A stretch of 32,278 nt of DNA from Deltaproteobacteria bacterium (GTDB lineage: Bacteria > Desulfobacterota > Desulfarculia > Adiutricales > JAFDHD01), in NCBI GenBank assembly GCA_019308995.1, contig JAFDHD010000028.1:1-32278 (forward strand). Direction: 5' to 3'. Positions 1-8,378 of this stretch are shown here, piece after piece. Positions within the stretch are counted from its first letter, which is position 1. The number at the start of each line of letters is the position of its first letter. The notes beneath the pieces are model-generated. The model made no database searches, had not been told where the DNA came from, and saw only the letters and a program-made list of their open reading frames with translations. A program made the position numbers and the translations under genes.

Positions 1-1
1 T

Positions 2-61
2 CAACCATTGGAACAGGCGACTGAAATTACTCGCCCCATTGCCATCGTGCAGAAGACCTAG
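2..61 (+). CDS. 3' end of an unidentified gene cut by the window edge
   Basis: The first bases read without a stop in frame 2 as the last 19 residues of a protein, ending in ...RPIAIVQKT and a TAG stop. The composition looks like protein rather than random sequence, but the piece is too short to identify. It converges on the minus-strand sulfatase remnant that follows. It could equally be chance open frame. Confidence 0.3.
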   Translation, partial: QPLEQATEITRPIAIVQKT

Positions 62-105
62 CTCAAAATATAATAGGTAACTATTTAAAGGACTCCGATT
101 TTGAT

Positions 106-333
106 TTAAAACCGCCTGTCCGTATCGTATGGCACGACGTCGCAGGTTTCCATGTACCAGCTGAGCATCCGTTCTTTGAGCTGTGAGAGGTCCTGAGAGT
201 AAGCCTTGTCGGCGATCACATTGTGAAGTTCCTGCGGGTCCCTTTCGAGGTCGTACAATTCGTCCTTTTCATACAGCCGCCGCACGTACTTATGCGTCCT
301 GGTGCGGCACATGGCCGCCTTACCCATGTATGA
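106..333 (-). pseudogene. C-terminal remnant of a sulfatase
   Basis: This minus-strand frame reads SYMGKAAM, then a run rich in Arg, Thr and Tyr, then LYDLERDPQELHNV, and stops after about 75 residues. The L-Y-D-L-x-x-D-P-x-E-x-x-N pattern is the usual C-terminal signature of arylsulfatase-type enzymes of the alkaline phosphatase superfamily, which are normally 450-550 residues long. The catalytic N-terminal part, including the formylglycine Cys/Ser motif, is absent. Immediately upstream on the same strand, in another frame, is the end of an alpha/beta hydrolase gene without its own stop, so the fragment looks like what is left after a deletion or recombination joined two genes. There is no SD sequence for independent translation. 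It is probably non-functional. Confidence 0.6.
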
Positions 334-1127
334 GAAAGGAAGTTCATCAAGGCCTCATTAAAGACTTCCGGGGCTTCCTCATGAGGCGAATGGCCCACAC
401 CGGGAACAGTGACAAGCTCGGCCTGGCTGATGTTTCCTTTCAGAACCTGGGATGCTTCTGTAAAAGCCGTATCTTCCTCACCCCAGAAGACGAGCGTTGG
501 CGCCTTTATTTCATTCAGTCTGTCTGTTACCGGCGGCCACTTCCTGAAGGTCCTTGCCACGTAGATGTAACCATCTACTGAAGTATTCAAAACTTTCTGC
601 CGGGATATTTCACGTAATTCAGGATGTTTTTGAAATCTTTCGATCCGCATCGGATTATTGGCTGCATCGTATTCAAAAGCAGCCTCCAATCCCTCGTTTC
701 TAGCCAGCTCATCCAGCTTAGCCCTTAACTTGGCATACCCGGGTGGCAAATCCCAGCTACCGCTGGAAGTGTCCACAAGCACCAGGGCCTTGACCGCCTC
801 CGGGTGATCAAGGACAAACTGGAGGGACATAAATCCTCCCATGGAATGACCGACCAGGCAGCAGCGATCAATACCGAGCGCGTTTAAGAGAGCGTTCACA
901 TCCTCGCTGAAGATTTTGACGGAGTAATCTTCTTCCGATGTCAATGCTTCTGATTTACCGTGGCCTCTGTGATCCACAGCGATGGCTTTGTACTTTTGAG
1001 AAACAACGGGTATCTGATTCTGCCAGTCCTCGACACTGCCGGTATAACCATGAAGGAAGACGACAGCCTCGCCTTCACCTATTTGCTCATAGTTCAGATT
1101 GACCTTGTTCACCTTTAATAACGTCAT
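216..1127 (-). CDS. alpha/beta hydrolase with an aberrant C-terminal tail
   Basis: A 303-residue frame starting at an ATG behind a good GGAGGG SD. It has the alpha/beta hydrolase fold landmarks: the oxyanion-hole HGYTG near residue 26, the DHRGHGKS strand near 52-59, the nucleophile elbow GHSMGG with Ser95, acid Asp219 in GEEDTAF and base His246 in GVGHSPH. The substrate is unknown; relatives act on esters, lactones or acyl-CoA-derived compounds. Homology ends near residue 266 (NFLSH), where the family normally stops within a few residues. The last 37 or so residues are an out-of-frame reading of the sulfatase remnant. The catalytic domain is complete, so activity may be kept. It is a paralogue of the hydrolase at 5283-6074, and lies about 100 bp downstream of the acyl-CoA synthetase gene on the same strand. 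Confidence 0.75.
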   Translation of the reverse strand: MTLLKVNKVNLNYEQIGEGEAVVFLHGYTGSVEDWQNQIPVVSQKYKAIAVDHRGHGKSEALTSEEDYSVKIFSEDVNALLNALGIDRCCLVGHSMGGFMSLQFVLDHPEAVKALVLVDTSSGSWDLPPGYAKLRAKLDELARNEGLEAAFEYDAANNPMRIERFQKHPELREISRQKVLNTSVDGYIYVARTFRKWPPVTDRLNEIKAPTLVFWGEEDTAFTEASQVLKGNISQAELVTVPGVGHSPHEEAPEVFNEALMNFLSHTWVRRPCAAPGRISTCGGCMKRTNCTTSKGTRRNFTM

Positions 1128-1225
1128 AGTTCACCCTCCGTATGAAGATTTTTGATGTGCTTGGTTGCTTTGGACAAATCGAACCCGGTCTTGTTTTTCA
1201 AGAAATTTCCTGGAAAAGATTCCCT

Positions 1226-2671
1226 TCAAGAGCTATATGAATCAAGTTTATTGGTCTCACGGGTATAATAACGGCAAAGGTGAGCCAGGGCTCTGGCCGC
1301 CCTGCTAAGCGATGGATAAGCCGGGATTCCGGCCTTGCAAAACTCTGCCCTCTGAGCAGTTCCCTTAACGGCCAGATCAGGGTCCCCGCCGTCGGAATCC
1401 ACCGTAAAGACCGTGGGCTTTTGATGTCCTTTCTTTTTAATAAATTCAATCGTTTTCAACGTCATGTCTGATGTTAGATCCATGTGAAAGGCAAGTCTGG
1501 GAATAAGTCGGTCAATAATGATCATATCAATATAAGGGTCCCGGTATCCCAGCGCCAAAACCTCTGCCAGATACTCCGGATCTTCAAAGGTCCGCCACAT
1601 ATCGAGCGGATTTCCAGCGATTGAGCCTGCCACGGGCACGCTCTGACGCAGGCTTTCCATAGTGGTTTCAGACAAGGGCGGAACATCAAGTCCCTCGCGA
1701 ATGCAGATATCACTGTAAGATACGCTATTACCACCTCCACCCCCGACAAGGAAGATACTCTTTCCTTCTGGCGCTGGCAGAAGGCAGAAGGCGGTGACGG
1801 CGTCCGCCCACTCGTTCATTGAGTGTACCTGCATCGCTCCGGCCTGACGAAAAAAGGCTTCCCAGAGCCTGTGCTTGCCAGCCATGGTGCCGGTATGGGA
1901 GGCCACTGTCCTGGCCCCGGCCTCGGTCTCTCCGCCCTTCCAGATAATAATAGGTTTTTTTTGGCTTACTTCCCTGGCAAGCTCCAGAAAGCCCTGGCCA
2001 TCCTTAACGCTCTCCAGATACATGGCGATTACCCGAATCTTTTCATCTTCAGCCATGAACTTAAGGTAATCCGTGCTGTCCAGGACCGCGGCGTTCCCGA
2101 AACTAACCGCTTTCTCCACGCCAATCCCCAGCGAATATGCATATTCGGTCAGGCGCTGGGTGATCCCGCCACTCTGAGAAATAACGCCGAGCGGGCCACT
2201 CATGCCAGGCAAAGCGCCCCACGCCGTCAGGCCTGCTGAAGGGCAGTAAGGTCCCATACAATTTGGGCCGATGACCAGGAGTCCGTTTTCCTTGGAAATG
2301 GAGACAACCTGTCTTTCAAGCTCCTTTCCTTCTTTTGTTCCTATTTCTTTGAACCCGGCAGAGAAGATATGGATGTGCCTCAGGCCAATGCGCCCGCATT
2401 CTTCAAGAATCGCGGGCACATACCGTGCAGCTACGCAGACGATAGCCAGGTCCGGCACCTCAGGGACAGATGACAGGTTAGGGTAAGCCTTGAGTCCTTG
2501 AAGCTCATCAGCCCGCGGGTTGATGGGATAAAGCTTCCCTGAAAAATTAAAATCCTGAAGTCTCCTCATGAAACTCATGCCGCCAAAACGATTCTTGCCT
2601 CTTGAAACGCCGACAATGGCAATATGTCTTGGATTGAAAAATGGTATTAAATCGGCTTCTGGGGAGATCAT
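1226..2671 (-). CDS. acyl-CoA synthetase (NDP-forming), alpha-type protein
   Basis: This is a succinyl-CoA-synthetase-like protein of the ADP-forming acetyl-/acyl-CoA synthetase family. These enzymes interconvert acyl-CoA plus ADP plus phosphate with acid plus ATP. Visible parts (numbered from the upstream GTG at 2683) are an N-terminal CoA-binding Rossmann domain (IAIVGVSRGKNRFGG near 21-35; LYPINP), the GPNCMG motif at 139-144, SQSGG at 169-173 and the conserved SHTG at about 262-265, followed by a third flavodoxin-like domain. The ATP-grasp (beta) domain is missing, so it needs a separately encoded partner not seen here. I chose the ATG at 2671 because the GAGG SD sits 7 nt before it; the GTG 12 nt further up has a GGA touching it. 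It probably forms a catabolic group with the flanking minus-strand genes. Confidence 0.8.
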   Translation of the reverse strand: MISPEADLIPFFNPRHIAIVGVSRGKNRFGGMSFMRRLQDFNFSGKLYPINPRADELQGLKAYPNLSSVPEVPDLAIVCVAARYVPAILEECGRIGLRHIHIFSAGFKEIGTKEGKELERQVVSISKENGLLVIGPNCMGPYCPSAGLTAWGALPGMSGPLGVISQSGGITQRLTEYAYSLGIGVEKAVSFGNAAVLDSTDYLKFMAEDEKIRVIAMYLESVKDGQGFLELAREVSQKKPIIIWKGGETEAGARTVASHTGTMAGKHRLWEAFFRQAGAMQVHSMNEWADAVTAFCLLPAPEGKSIFLVGGGGGNSVSYSDICIREGLDVPPLSETTMESLRQSVPVAGSIAGNPLDMWRTFEDPEYLAEVLALGYRDPYIDMIIIDRLIPRLAFHMDLTSDMTLKTIEFIKKKGHQKPTVFTVDSDGGDPDLAVKGTAQRAEFCKAGIPAYPSLSRAARALAHLCRYYTRETNKLDSYSS

Positions 2672-2969
2672 AAATTGCCTCACTCCATAAAGTCAGCTTT
2701 AACGTGGGAACAGGTGCAACCAGATCGTTTCTTTCTCAGGAGTTGTCCTGATAGGCTGATCGGATTTAGGCCTTATCATATGGGCCAAGGCATGAAAGAC
2801 TGCCCTCAAGGACCCATCCCTGTCATCACTTGAATTCCTTGAGTTCCGCGCGTAAGAAAAATCAAAGATATAGTGGATGGCGATGGTCTTAAGAGGCCTT
2901 GATAATAAGCGAACGACCGGGCCTTCGGTCCCTACGAATGCGTTATACCTGATTATCCGCTGATCTATA

Positions 2970-3944
2970 CTAATCGGCCGAGAGAGTCTGAATCAGCCTC
3001 TCTTTTACCTCCATCGCTTCAGACACGATTGCCTGCATGAGTTCGGCAACGCTCGGGATGTCATGGATACGGCCCACGACCTGCCCGACTGAAAAGAGTC
3101 CCTTGTCGAGGTCTCCCTGCAGCCATCCCGTGCGGCCGGCCTCCCCGCTGATCAGGGGCGCGAGTTCTTCAAAGGAAGCGCCCCGGTTTTCCATCTCGAG
3201 GATTTTTTCTGCCCAGGCGTTTCGAAGAACCCGGCTCGGATTTCCCAGAGACTGCATGACGATCACAGTGCTCGTTTCAGGAGATTCGATCATTTTCTGC
3301 TTGACCGCGTCAGGCACCGTACATTCCTTGGTGCCCATGAAACGGGTCCCCATGTTGACGCCTTCCGCCCCGAGGGCCAGGGCCACCACCAGAGAGCGGC
3401 CGTCGCTGAATCCCCCACCGGCAATCAGGGGCTTCTCCGTTCCATCCACGGCCTGCGGTATCAGGACCAGAGAGGTCACGCCCTCCATACTCGGATGGCC
3501 GCCGCACTCCGTACCGACGATGGATACCGCATCCACACCCAAGCGATCCACCTTGACCGCGTCCCGCACACGGGCGCACTTATGGATGTGAATCAGACCG
3601 GCGTCGGCGATCTGCTCCCGGTAAGGCTGCGGGTTCCGACCGGCTGTCTCGATTATTTTCACTCCTGATTCAATAACCGTGTCAATCAACTCCTCAGCCG
3701 GCCTGGGCATCAGGGCCGGAAACAGGGAGACGTTGACCCCAAACGGCTTATCCGTCATGTCTTTGGTTTTTTTAATCTCGTCCAGCAGTTCCTCTTCTTC
3801 CGGAAAGGTGGCCGCCGGGATACAGGAAAAGCCCCCGGCATTTGCCACGGCCGACACCAATTCAGCCCGGGTTATCCCCTGCATGGTCCCGCACTGAATC
3901 GGATACTCAATTCCCAACAGTTCTGTTAATCTCGTTTTCAGCAT
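2970..3944 (-). CDS. nitronate monooxygenase / FMN-dependent oxidoreductase (NMO family)
   Basis: A 324-residue TIM-barrel flavoprotein of the nitronate monooxygenase / FabK-like family. Diagnostic stretches are the start LTELLGIEYPIQCGTMQG, the loop VSIVGTECGGHPS near residues 140-152 and the phosphate-binding LIAGGGFSDGRSL near 174-186, followed by GAEGVNMGTRF. Members oxidise nitronates or act as FMN-dependent enoyl reductases; sequence alone does not decide between them. The gene is about 300 bp upstream of the acyl-CoA synthetase on the same strand and divergent from the hot-dog hydratase genes, so a role in degrading an acyl compound is plausible (inference). Length is normal for the family. 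Confidence 0.75.
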   Translation of the reverse strand: MLKTRLTELLGIEYPIQCGTMQGITRAELVSAVANAGGFSCIPAATFPEEEELLDEIKKTKDMTDKPFGVNVSLFPALMPRPAEELIDTVIESGVKIIETAGRNPQPYREQIADAGLIHIHKCARVRDAVKVDRLGVDAVSIVGTECGGHPSMEGVTSLVLIPQAVDGTEKPLIAGGGFSDGRSLVVALALGAEGVNMGTRFMGTKECTVPDAVKQKMIESPETSTVIVMQSLGNPSRVLRNAWAEKILEMENRGASFEELAPLISGEAGRTGWLQGDLDKGLFSVGQVVGRIHDIPSVAELMQAIVSEAMEVKERLIQTLSAD

Positions 3945-4408
3945 GACACTCCTTCCTTTTGTTAAAATAGTTGATTGATACGGGCCAAAAATTTTTACTA
4001 CTATACCTGATGCTAAAAGATTTTTCGACCCTTTTATGAGGACTCTTCCAGGAATCTAATTACCCATTATCATCGGATTAGAGACCTGCCCGCAACACAT
4101 GGATTTGAAAGGTGATACCTGGGCAGAGAGACCGAGGAGACACACAGGTATTCTAAAGGACAGTGGAAGAACTGCCAGTGTTCATAACAAAGGCCCGTTT
4201 GGGTTGTTTATTCTGATAAGGCACCCCCATTTTCTTTTTGTTTATTGACTCTGCCTGGCAAGCCTGCTAATTTTTTCAGAGCGATAATAAGTCTAATCAG
4301 TCTGCTATTTTTTGCGCTGACCTGGTTAGTTATTGGATTCTGCCGACCGGATAATCAAACGTTTGATGACACGATTGCCTTGACTGTATTATGGGAGGGA
4401 CCCATAAC
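3945..4408. other. divergent intergenic region
   Basis: About 460 bp separate the NMO-like gene (minus) from the hot-dog hydratase genes (plus). I see no convincing ORF. The main feature is a perfect 14-bp palindrome at 4354-4367 with a GATAAT hexamer at 4350-4355 overlapping its edge. A TTGACT at about 4245 lacks a good -10 at normal spacing. Both divergent promoters presumably lie here. Confidence 0.5.
4354..4367. promoter_or_regulatory. perfect 14-bp palindrome, candidate operator
   Basis: The sequence ATCAAACGTTTGAT equals its own reverse complement. It lies 41 bp upstream of the ATG of the first hot-dog gene and overlaps a -10-like GATAAT (4350-4355). The size, symmetry and position suit a TetR- or similar repressor operator for the acyl-CoA hydratase genes. 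No regulator gene is adjacent, so the binding protein is unknown. Confidence 0.4.
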
Positions 4409-4810
4409 ATGAGTGAAAAATCAGGTTTTGAAGCCATTCCAATTGGTATGGAGGTGGGGCCGAAGGAATTGACCCTTGATGTGCAGACCGTTAAGGAGAG
4501 GATCGGGCTTGTCCAGTGGGAGGTCAAAGAGCTTATGGATACCGGTCTGGCCCCTCCGGGCTTGACTATTGTCGAGCATCCTCGCATGAAGTTCGCGGCG
4601 CTGCCAGATTTGCGTTCATCTATCTGGGCTAAAAGCGAACATGAATTCCTCAAGCCCATGAAGATCGGCAGTAAGATATTCATTCGCGGCAAGGTTGTGG
4701 AAAAGTATGTTAAGCGCGGCTGGAAGTATGTCGTGTGCGAGTATGAAACAATTGATGAAGCCGGTGAGGTGCTGTTGAGGAGCCGCGAAACAGGTACATA
4801 CATTGAGTAA
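4409..4810 (+). CDS. hot-dog fold protein, MaoC/FAS1-like dehydratase, N-terminal type
   Basis: A 133-residue hot-dog protein resembling the FAS1-like dehydratase domain (N-terminal half of MaoC-type double hot-dog hydratases). The pattern WEVKELMDTGLAPPG followed by a strand-rich second half (FLKPMKIGSKIFIRGKV, WKYVVCEYETID) fits. It lacks the D-x-N-P-x-H-x-D catalytic motif, which is present in the next gene, so the two probably form a heteromeric (R)-enoyl-CoA hydratase or related hydratase. That is inferred from known two-subunit MaoC enzymes. I start it at ATG 4409, 18 nt inside the longest frame, because GGGAGGG sits at the right distance before it. It is the first gene of a three-gene plus-strand operon. 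Confidence 0.7.
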   Translation: MSEKSGFEAIPIGMEVGPKELTLDVQTVKERIGLVQWEVKELMDTGLAPPGLTIVEHPRMKFAALPDLRSSIWAKSEHEFLKPMKIGSKIFIRGKVVEKYVKRGWKYVVCEYETIDEAGEVLLRSRETGTYIE

Positions 4811-4823
4811 GGAGGTGAAGATC

Positions 4824-5237
4824 ATGGAACAAGCTGCGCAGCCCATAAAGACAGGTCAGGAGATCCCCAGCCTGATCAAAACGGCCTACATGCCCATTGA
4901 CCCGGATGAACGGAATCCCATCCATACCGACGACTACGCCAAGAAATATGGCATGCGAGGGGCCCTGGTGGGAGGCGCCATCTTGCTGAGTTATGTGCTG
5001 GAGATGCTGTATAATTATTTTGGCCAGAACTGGCTGTATTACGGCAAGATCAATGTTTCCTTTGTCGGCGGCGGGGCGATAAATGGTGATGTGGTCACCA
5101 GTCACGGTTTGATCACCGCGCTAGAACCCGAGGAAGCCGGTACCAGGCTTAAGCTTGATGTCTGGCTGGAAAATCAGGATCAGAGCAAGATAGTGGTTGG
5201 TGAGGCGAGCTGCATCCAGCAGCAGCCGGCCCAATGA
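4824..5237 (+). CDS. MaoC-like hot-dog hydratase, catalytic partner
   Basis: A 137-residue hot-dog protein with the hydratase-2 motif DERNPIHTDDYAKKYGMRG, in which the Asp and the His of NPIH are the expected catalytic pair. Family members add water to, or remove it from, the double bond of an enoyl-CoA. The AAGGAGGTG SD overlaps the stop region of the preceding gene, and the ATG at 4824 is 6 nt after it, so the two genes are closely coupled. A TTG 21 nt upstream in frame is less likely as the start. Usual MaoC proteins carry HG after the motif, whereas this one has VGG, so substrate and exact chemistry are uncertain. Confidence 0.75.
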   Translation: MEQAAQPIKTGQEIPSLIKTAYMPIDPDERNPIHTDDYAKKYGMRGALVGGAILLSYVLEMLYNYFGQNWLYYGKINVSFVGGGAINGDVVTSHGLITALEPEEAGTRLKLDVWLENQDQSKIVVGEASCIQQQPAQ

Positions 5238-5282
5238 TGCTGTCTGAGGCGTGGATTATAGTTCATAAAGGAGCACAGCAGT

Positions 5283-6074
5283 ATGCCCAAGGTCAAGGTT
5301 AATGGTATTGATATCTACTACGAGGTTCATGGTCAGGGTTATCCAGTGGTTTTTCTTCACGGCTTCTCAGCGACACACCAGATGTGGGAGCCTCAGATGC
5401 CGGTACTCTCCGGGGGCTACCGGTTCATAATCTACGACGCGCGGGGTCACGGCCAATCGGAAAGTCCTCCCTCGGTCGAAGATTACTCTGCTGACATTGT
5501 CGTGGAGGACCTGTATCAGCTTTTGGGAACCCTGGGGATACAAAATATGGTTCTGGGCGGTCTTTCCATGGGAGGCTACCAGTCACTGCGGTTTTTTCTG
5601 ACCCATCCTGAGATGGTTACAGCGCTCATCCTCATGGATACCGGTCCTGGTTACCGCAACCCGGCTCATCGGGAGGAGTGGAATCGCAGTCGGGAAAAAC
5701 TGGCTCACCGGCTGGAAGCTGAAGGTATCGAGGTCCTAGCTGCTGATGCGCCTACGGAAACTGGCAGAGAAATCATGCTCCAGCAGAACCCGGTGGGGCT
5801 GGCGCACATGGTTCGCAAGGTAGTCGCCCAGCATGATTCCTGGGTCATGGACAATCTGGGTGAAATTAAGGTCCCGACCCTGGTCCTGGTGGGGGAGAAT
5901 GATACTCCCTTTCATGCGGCGGCAAGCTATATGGCCAGGACTATTCCTGCGGCAGAATACGTGGTTGTCCCAGACGCCGGTCACGCCGCTAACATTGACA
6001 ACACTGAAGCCTTCAATCAGGTGGTGCTTGGTTTCTTGAAAAAGCTGGATTTGACTCAAGCTGAGGCCAGATGA
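5283..6074 (+). CDS. alpha/beta hydrolase
   Basis: A 263-residue alpha/beta hydrolase with a complete triad: Ser95 in GLSMGG, Asp207 in GENDTPF and His234 in DAGHAANID. The oxyanion-hole HGFSA is near residues 26-30. An AAGGAG SD precedes the ATG. It follows the hydratase pair by 45 bp on the same strand, so it may hydrolyse a product of that pathway (ester, lactone or ring-cleavage product; inference). It is similar throughout to the hydrolase at 216-1127 and shows how that paralogue should end: FNQVVLGFLKKLD and about eight more residues. Confidence 0.78.
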   Translation: MPKVKVNGIDIYYEVHGQGYPVVFLHGFSATHQMWEPQMPVLSGGYRFIIYDARGHGQSESPPSVEDYSADIVVEDLYQLLGTLGIQNMVLGGLSMGGYQSLRFFLTHPEMVTALILMDTGPGYRNPAHREEWNRSREKLAHRLEAEGIEVLAADAPTETGREIMLQQNPVGLAHMVRKVVAQHDSWVMDNLGEIKVPTLVLVGENDTPFHAAASYMARTIPAAEYVVVPDAGHAANIDNTEAFNQVVLGFLKKLDLTQAEAR

Positions 6075-6161
6075 TATTCTGCACACTGGCAGATGGTTAG
6101 ATCATGGGAAAAATTATGGTACCCACGCAACGTTTAAAGAAAGGCAGATGAGTTAAATGCG

Positions 6162-6989
6162 TTAAAGCTGATCAGCCTTAGCCAAGGAGTAAAGACGGGC
6201 CACGTTCATCTTCTGCAGTTCAGGCCCAAACTCCTCTGCTATTTTCACATCCATTGGATAACGATCGAGAAAAGATATCCGTTCCTGTGCCTCCTCCAGA
6301 GACCACCCCTTTTTTACCGCCTCCTTAACTGCTGCAATCCATTCCCGGATAAAGGCGGCTTGTTCATCCAGATATTCGACCGTACATACTTCGCCATGTC
6401 CGGGAACAAAAAAATCAGCATCCAGTTGCTTGAGGGCTTCCAGGGACTTCAGCCACTCGTTAGGCAGCGCTTCGTGCAGGAAGGCCTGGACTTTATAAAA
6501 TATGTTGTCCCCGGTGAAAACTACACGCTCCTGAGGGACAAACACGGCTGTCTGACCGGAGGTGTGACCGGGAAGGTGAATTAATTTAAATTCATGATGC
6601 CCCACGTATAATTTCATTGATTCGGTGAAGGTGATTGTGGGGAGACGGATGCTGTAAGAGTTAAGAATTGAGGCGCAGTCAGGATCAATCAATTTTAGCT
6701 GTTCTTTTAACCCTTCCAGGGATGCCTGCTCTATTGCTTCCCTGGTGTCCTGGTGGGCCACACAGGTGCCATCGAAAAAGAAATTACCTGAAAAATGATC
6801 GCCATGGGATTCGGTATTGATAAGGTATCTAACCGGGCCATGCTTTTCGATCTCACTCCGAAATTCCAAGGCATCAGTGGGCCTTTGCGGGGTGTCTATC
6901 ATGACCACCCCGTCTGATGTCGCTACAAATCCAGGGTTGCAGCCCCGATAACCTGTTTCAACAAAAATATTGTTTGTAATCTGCTTCAT
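6162..6989 (-). CDS. MBL-fold metallo-hydrolase with a variant metal site
   Basis: A 275-residue metallo-beta-lactamase-fold protein with a GGAGG SD. Metal-site motifs are NTESHGDHFSGN (59-70), LPGHTSGQ with His143, FTGDN with Asp162 and VPGHGE with His199. The usual first motif is H-x-H-x-D-H; here the first His is Glu60, giving E-x-H-x-D-H. The remaining ligands are intact, so it probably binds metal, with an altered first site. Typical substrates of this large family are thioesters, lactones and similar compounds; no specific substrate can be read from sequence. It lies convergent to the hydrolase operon and divergent from the epoxide-hydrolase-like gene. Confidence 0.75.
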   Translation of the reverse strand: MKQITNNIFVETGYRGCNPGFVATSDGVVMIDTPQRPTDALEFRSEIEKHGPVRYLINTESHGDHFSGNFFFDGTCVAHQDTREAIEQASLEGLKEQLKLIDPDCASILNSYSIRLPTITFTESMKLYVGHHEFKLIHLPGHTSGQTAVFVPQERVVFTGDNIFYKVQAFLHEALPNEWLKSLEALKQLDADFFVPGHGEVCTVEYLDEQAAFIREWIAAVKEAVKKGWSLEEAQERISFLDRYPMDVKIAEEFGPELQKMNVARLYSLAKADQL

Positions 6990-7400
6990 GGTGCGATCCC
7001 TCCATCTGTTGTGTTTTCGCGAACATTAAGAATTCGCTCATTACTATCGTTACTTATCAACTTCCCTTTTTCCGCATGCAGGTATTGAATTCATATGGTC
7101 TCTTCGGCGCTGACGTTTGGTTTTATATTAAACCCAATGCCTTTGGCAATCTATTTTTCGATTTTTATTATCAATGAATTGACAATAGCCCTTCTCGACT
7201 TGCGCCTCTGAACCTTCAAGGGCCAAGACACGGTATTCTAACAAGCATTTTAATTCGACGAATCCTGGGAAATAAAATTTAATTCTTAAAGACAGGATCT
7301 TGTGGTATATAAAAAACTAAATTTATTTTTACTAAACGCGGATGGAAAAACCCGTGTCCCAACGTAATACGAAAGGCATATAACAGGCAAGGAGGGCGCT
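6990..7400. other. divergent intergenic region, AT-rich
   Basis: About 410 bp between the MBL-fold gene (minus) and the epoxide-hydrolase-like gene (plus). I found no coding frame, RNA gene or repeat. An AT-rich stretch near 7280-7335 contains TATATAAAA about 85 bp upstream of the plus-strand gene and may include a weak -10 element, but no matching -35 is convincing. Confidence 0.4.
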
Positions 7401-8315
7401 ATGACAGAGGTAAAATTGGACGAAAAATACAAAGGCCTTGAACATGAGTACGCCGAAGTAAACGGCGTGCAGCTGCATTATGTGACCATGGGTGAGGGAA
7501 AACTGATCATGTTTGCCCATGGATTTCCAGAGTTCTGGTACCTCTGGAAGGATCAGCTCGTCGAGTTCGGCCAGGATCATCAGGCCGTGGCTCTGGATAT
7601 GCGCGGGTATAATTTATCTTCAAAGCCCCAAGAGGTTGATCAGTACCGTGTCAACATCCTGATAGAGGACTTGAGGGCCCTGGCCGAATACCTCGGTCAC
7701 AGGAAGTTTATCCTGGTTGCTCATGATTGGGGCGGCGTGGTGGCCTGGCCGTTTGCCATGCAGCACCCGGACTGGCTTGAGAAGCTCGTCATCATCAATG
7801 CGCCCCATACCGGCGTCTTTGCGCGCTTGCTGGCTAAGAACAAGGATCAGCAATCGTCCAGCCAGTACATCCGCATGTTCAGAACATCAGAGGCGGAGAA
7901 GATTCTCTCGGAAAACAATTACGCCACCCTGCTGGATACAATTCAGACAGACAGGACCAATTTCACCGAGACAGACAAGCAGATGTACATCAACGCCTGG
8001 TCTCAGCCCGGAGCCTTGACCGGAGGATTGAACTATTACCGGGCCTCTCCCTTCGAGCCTTCTGCTCCAGACGAGGAGACAGGAGAGCGGGTTGATAAAT
8101 TTGTAAGCACCATGAATCGCGAGGCCCTCATGGTCAGGGTGCCGACCCTGGTGATCTGGGGTGAGCTGGACACGGCGCTGACGGTCCATAACCTGGACGG
8201 TCTCGATGAATTCGTCCCTGACCTGACGATAAAAAGGATTCCAGACGGTTCGCACTGGGTTATTAACGAACAGCCTGAACGCATCAACGCCTTGATCCGG
8301 GATTTCATCAAGTGA
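7401..8315 (+). CDS. epoxide-hydrolase-like alpha/beta hydrolase
   Basis: A 304-residue protein of the epoxide hydrolase / haloalkane dehalogenase branch. The oxyanion motif HGFPEFWYLW (40-49) is the H-G-x-P form typical of epoxide hydrolases. The nucleophile is Asp109 in AHDWGG, with acid Asp257 in GELDTAL and base His285 in DGSHWV. Candidate ring-opening cap-domain tyrosines are Tyr156 and Tyr212/213. Dehalogenases usually have Trp, or His-Asp-Arg, in the nucleophile loop, so hydrolysis of an epoxide is more likely than dehalogenation. A strong AAGGAGG SD precedes the ATG. It appears to be a single-gene unit, convergent with the flavin reductase gene. Confidence 0.75.
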   Translation: MTEVKLDEKYKGLEHEYAEVNGVQLHYVTMGEGKLIMFAHGFPEFWYLWKDQLVEFGQDHQAVALDMRGYNLSSKPQEVDQYRVNILIEDLRALAEYLGHRKFILVAHDWGGVVAWPFAMQHPDWLEKLVIINAPHTGVFARLLAKNKDQQSSSQYIRMFRTSEAEKILSENNYATLLDTIQTDRTNFTETDKQMYINAWSQPGALTGGLNYYRASPFEPSAPDEETGERVDKFVSTMNREALMVRVPTLVIWGELDTALTVHNLDGLDEFVPDLTIKRIPDGSHWVINEQPERINALIRDFIK

Positions 8316-8378
8316 ATGCGAGGTTGAGGGCTTTTGCTGAAGGCCTGCTATAGCAAGGTGGCAAATTTCTGGCAAAAC

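Noticed and set aside
2895-2945. GACCG/CGGTC hairpin after the NMO-like gene as a terminator
   Set aside because: Only 5 bp and no T-tract on the minus strand.
4330-4803. 157-codon minus-strand open frame over the first hot-dog gene
   Set aside because: Antisense to a gene with a good SD and recognisable fold; Ser-rich shadow translation.
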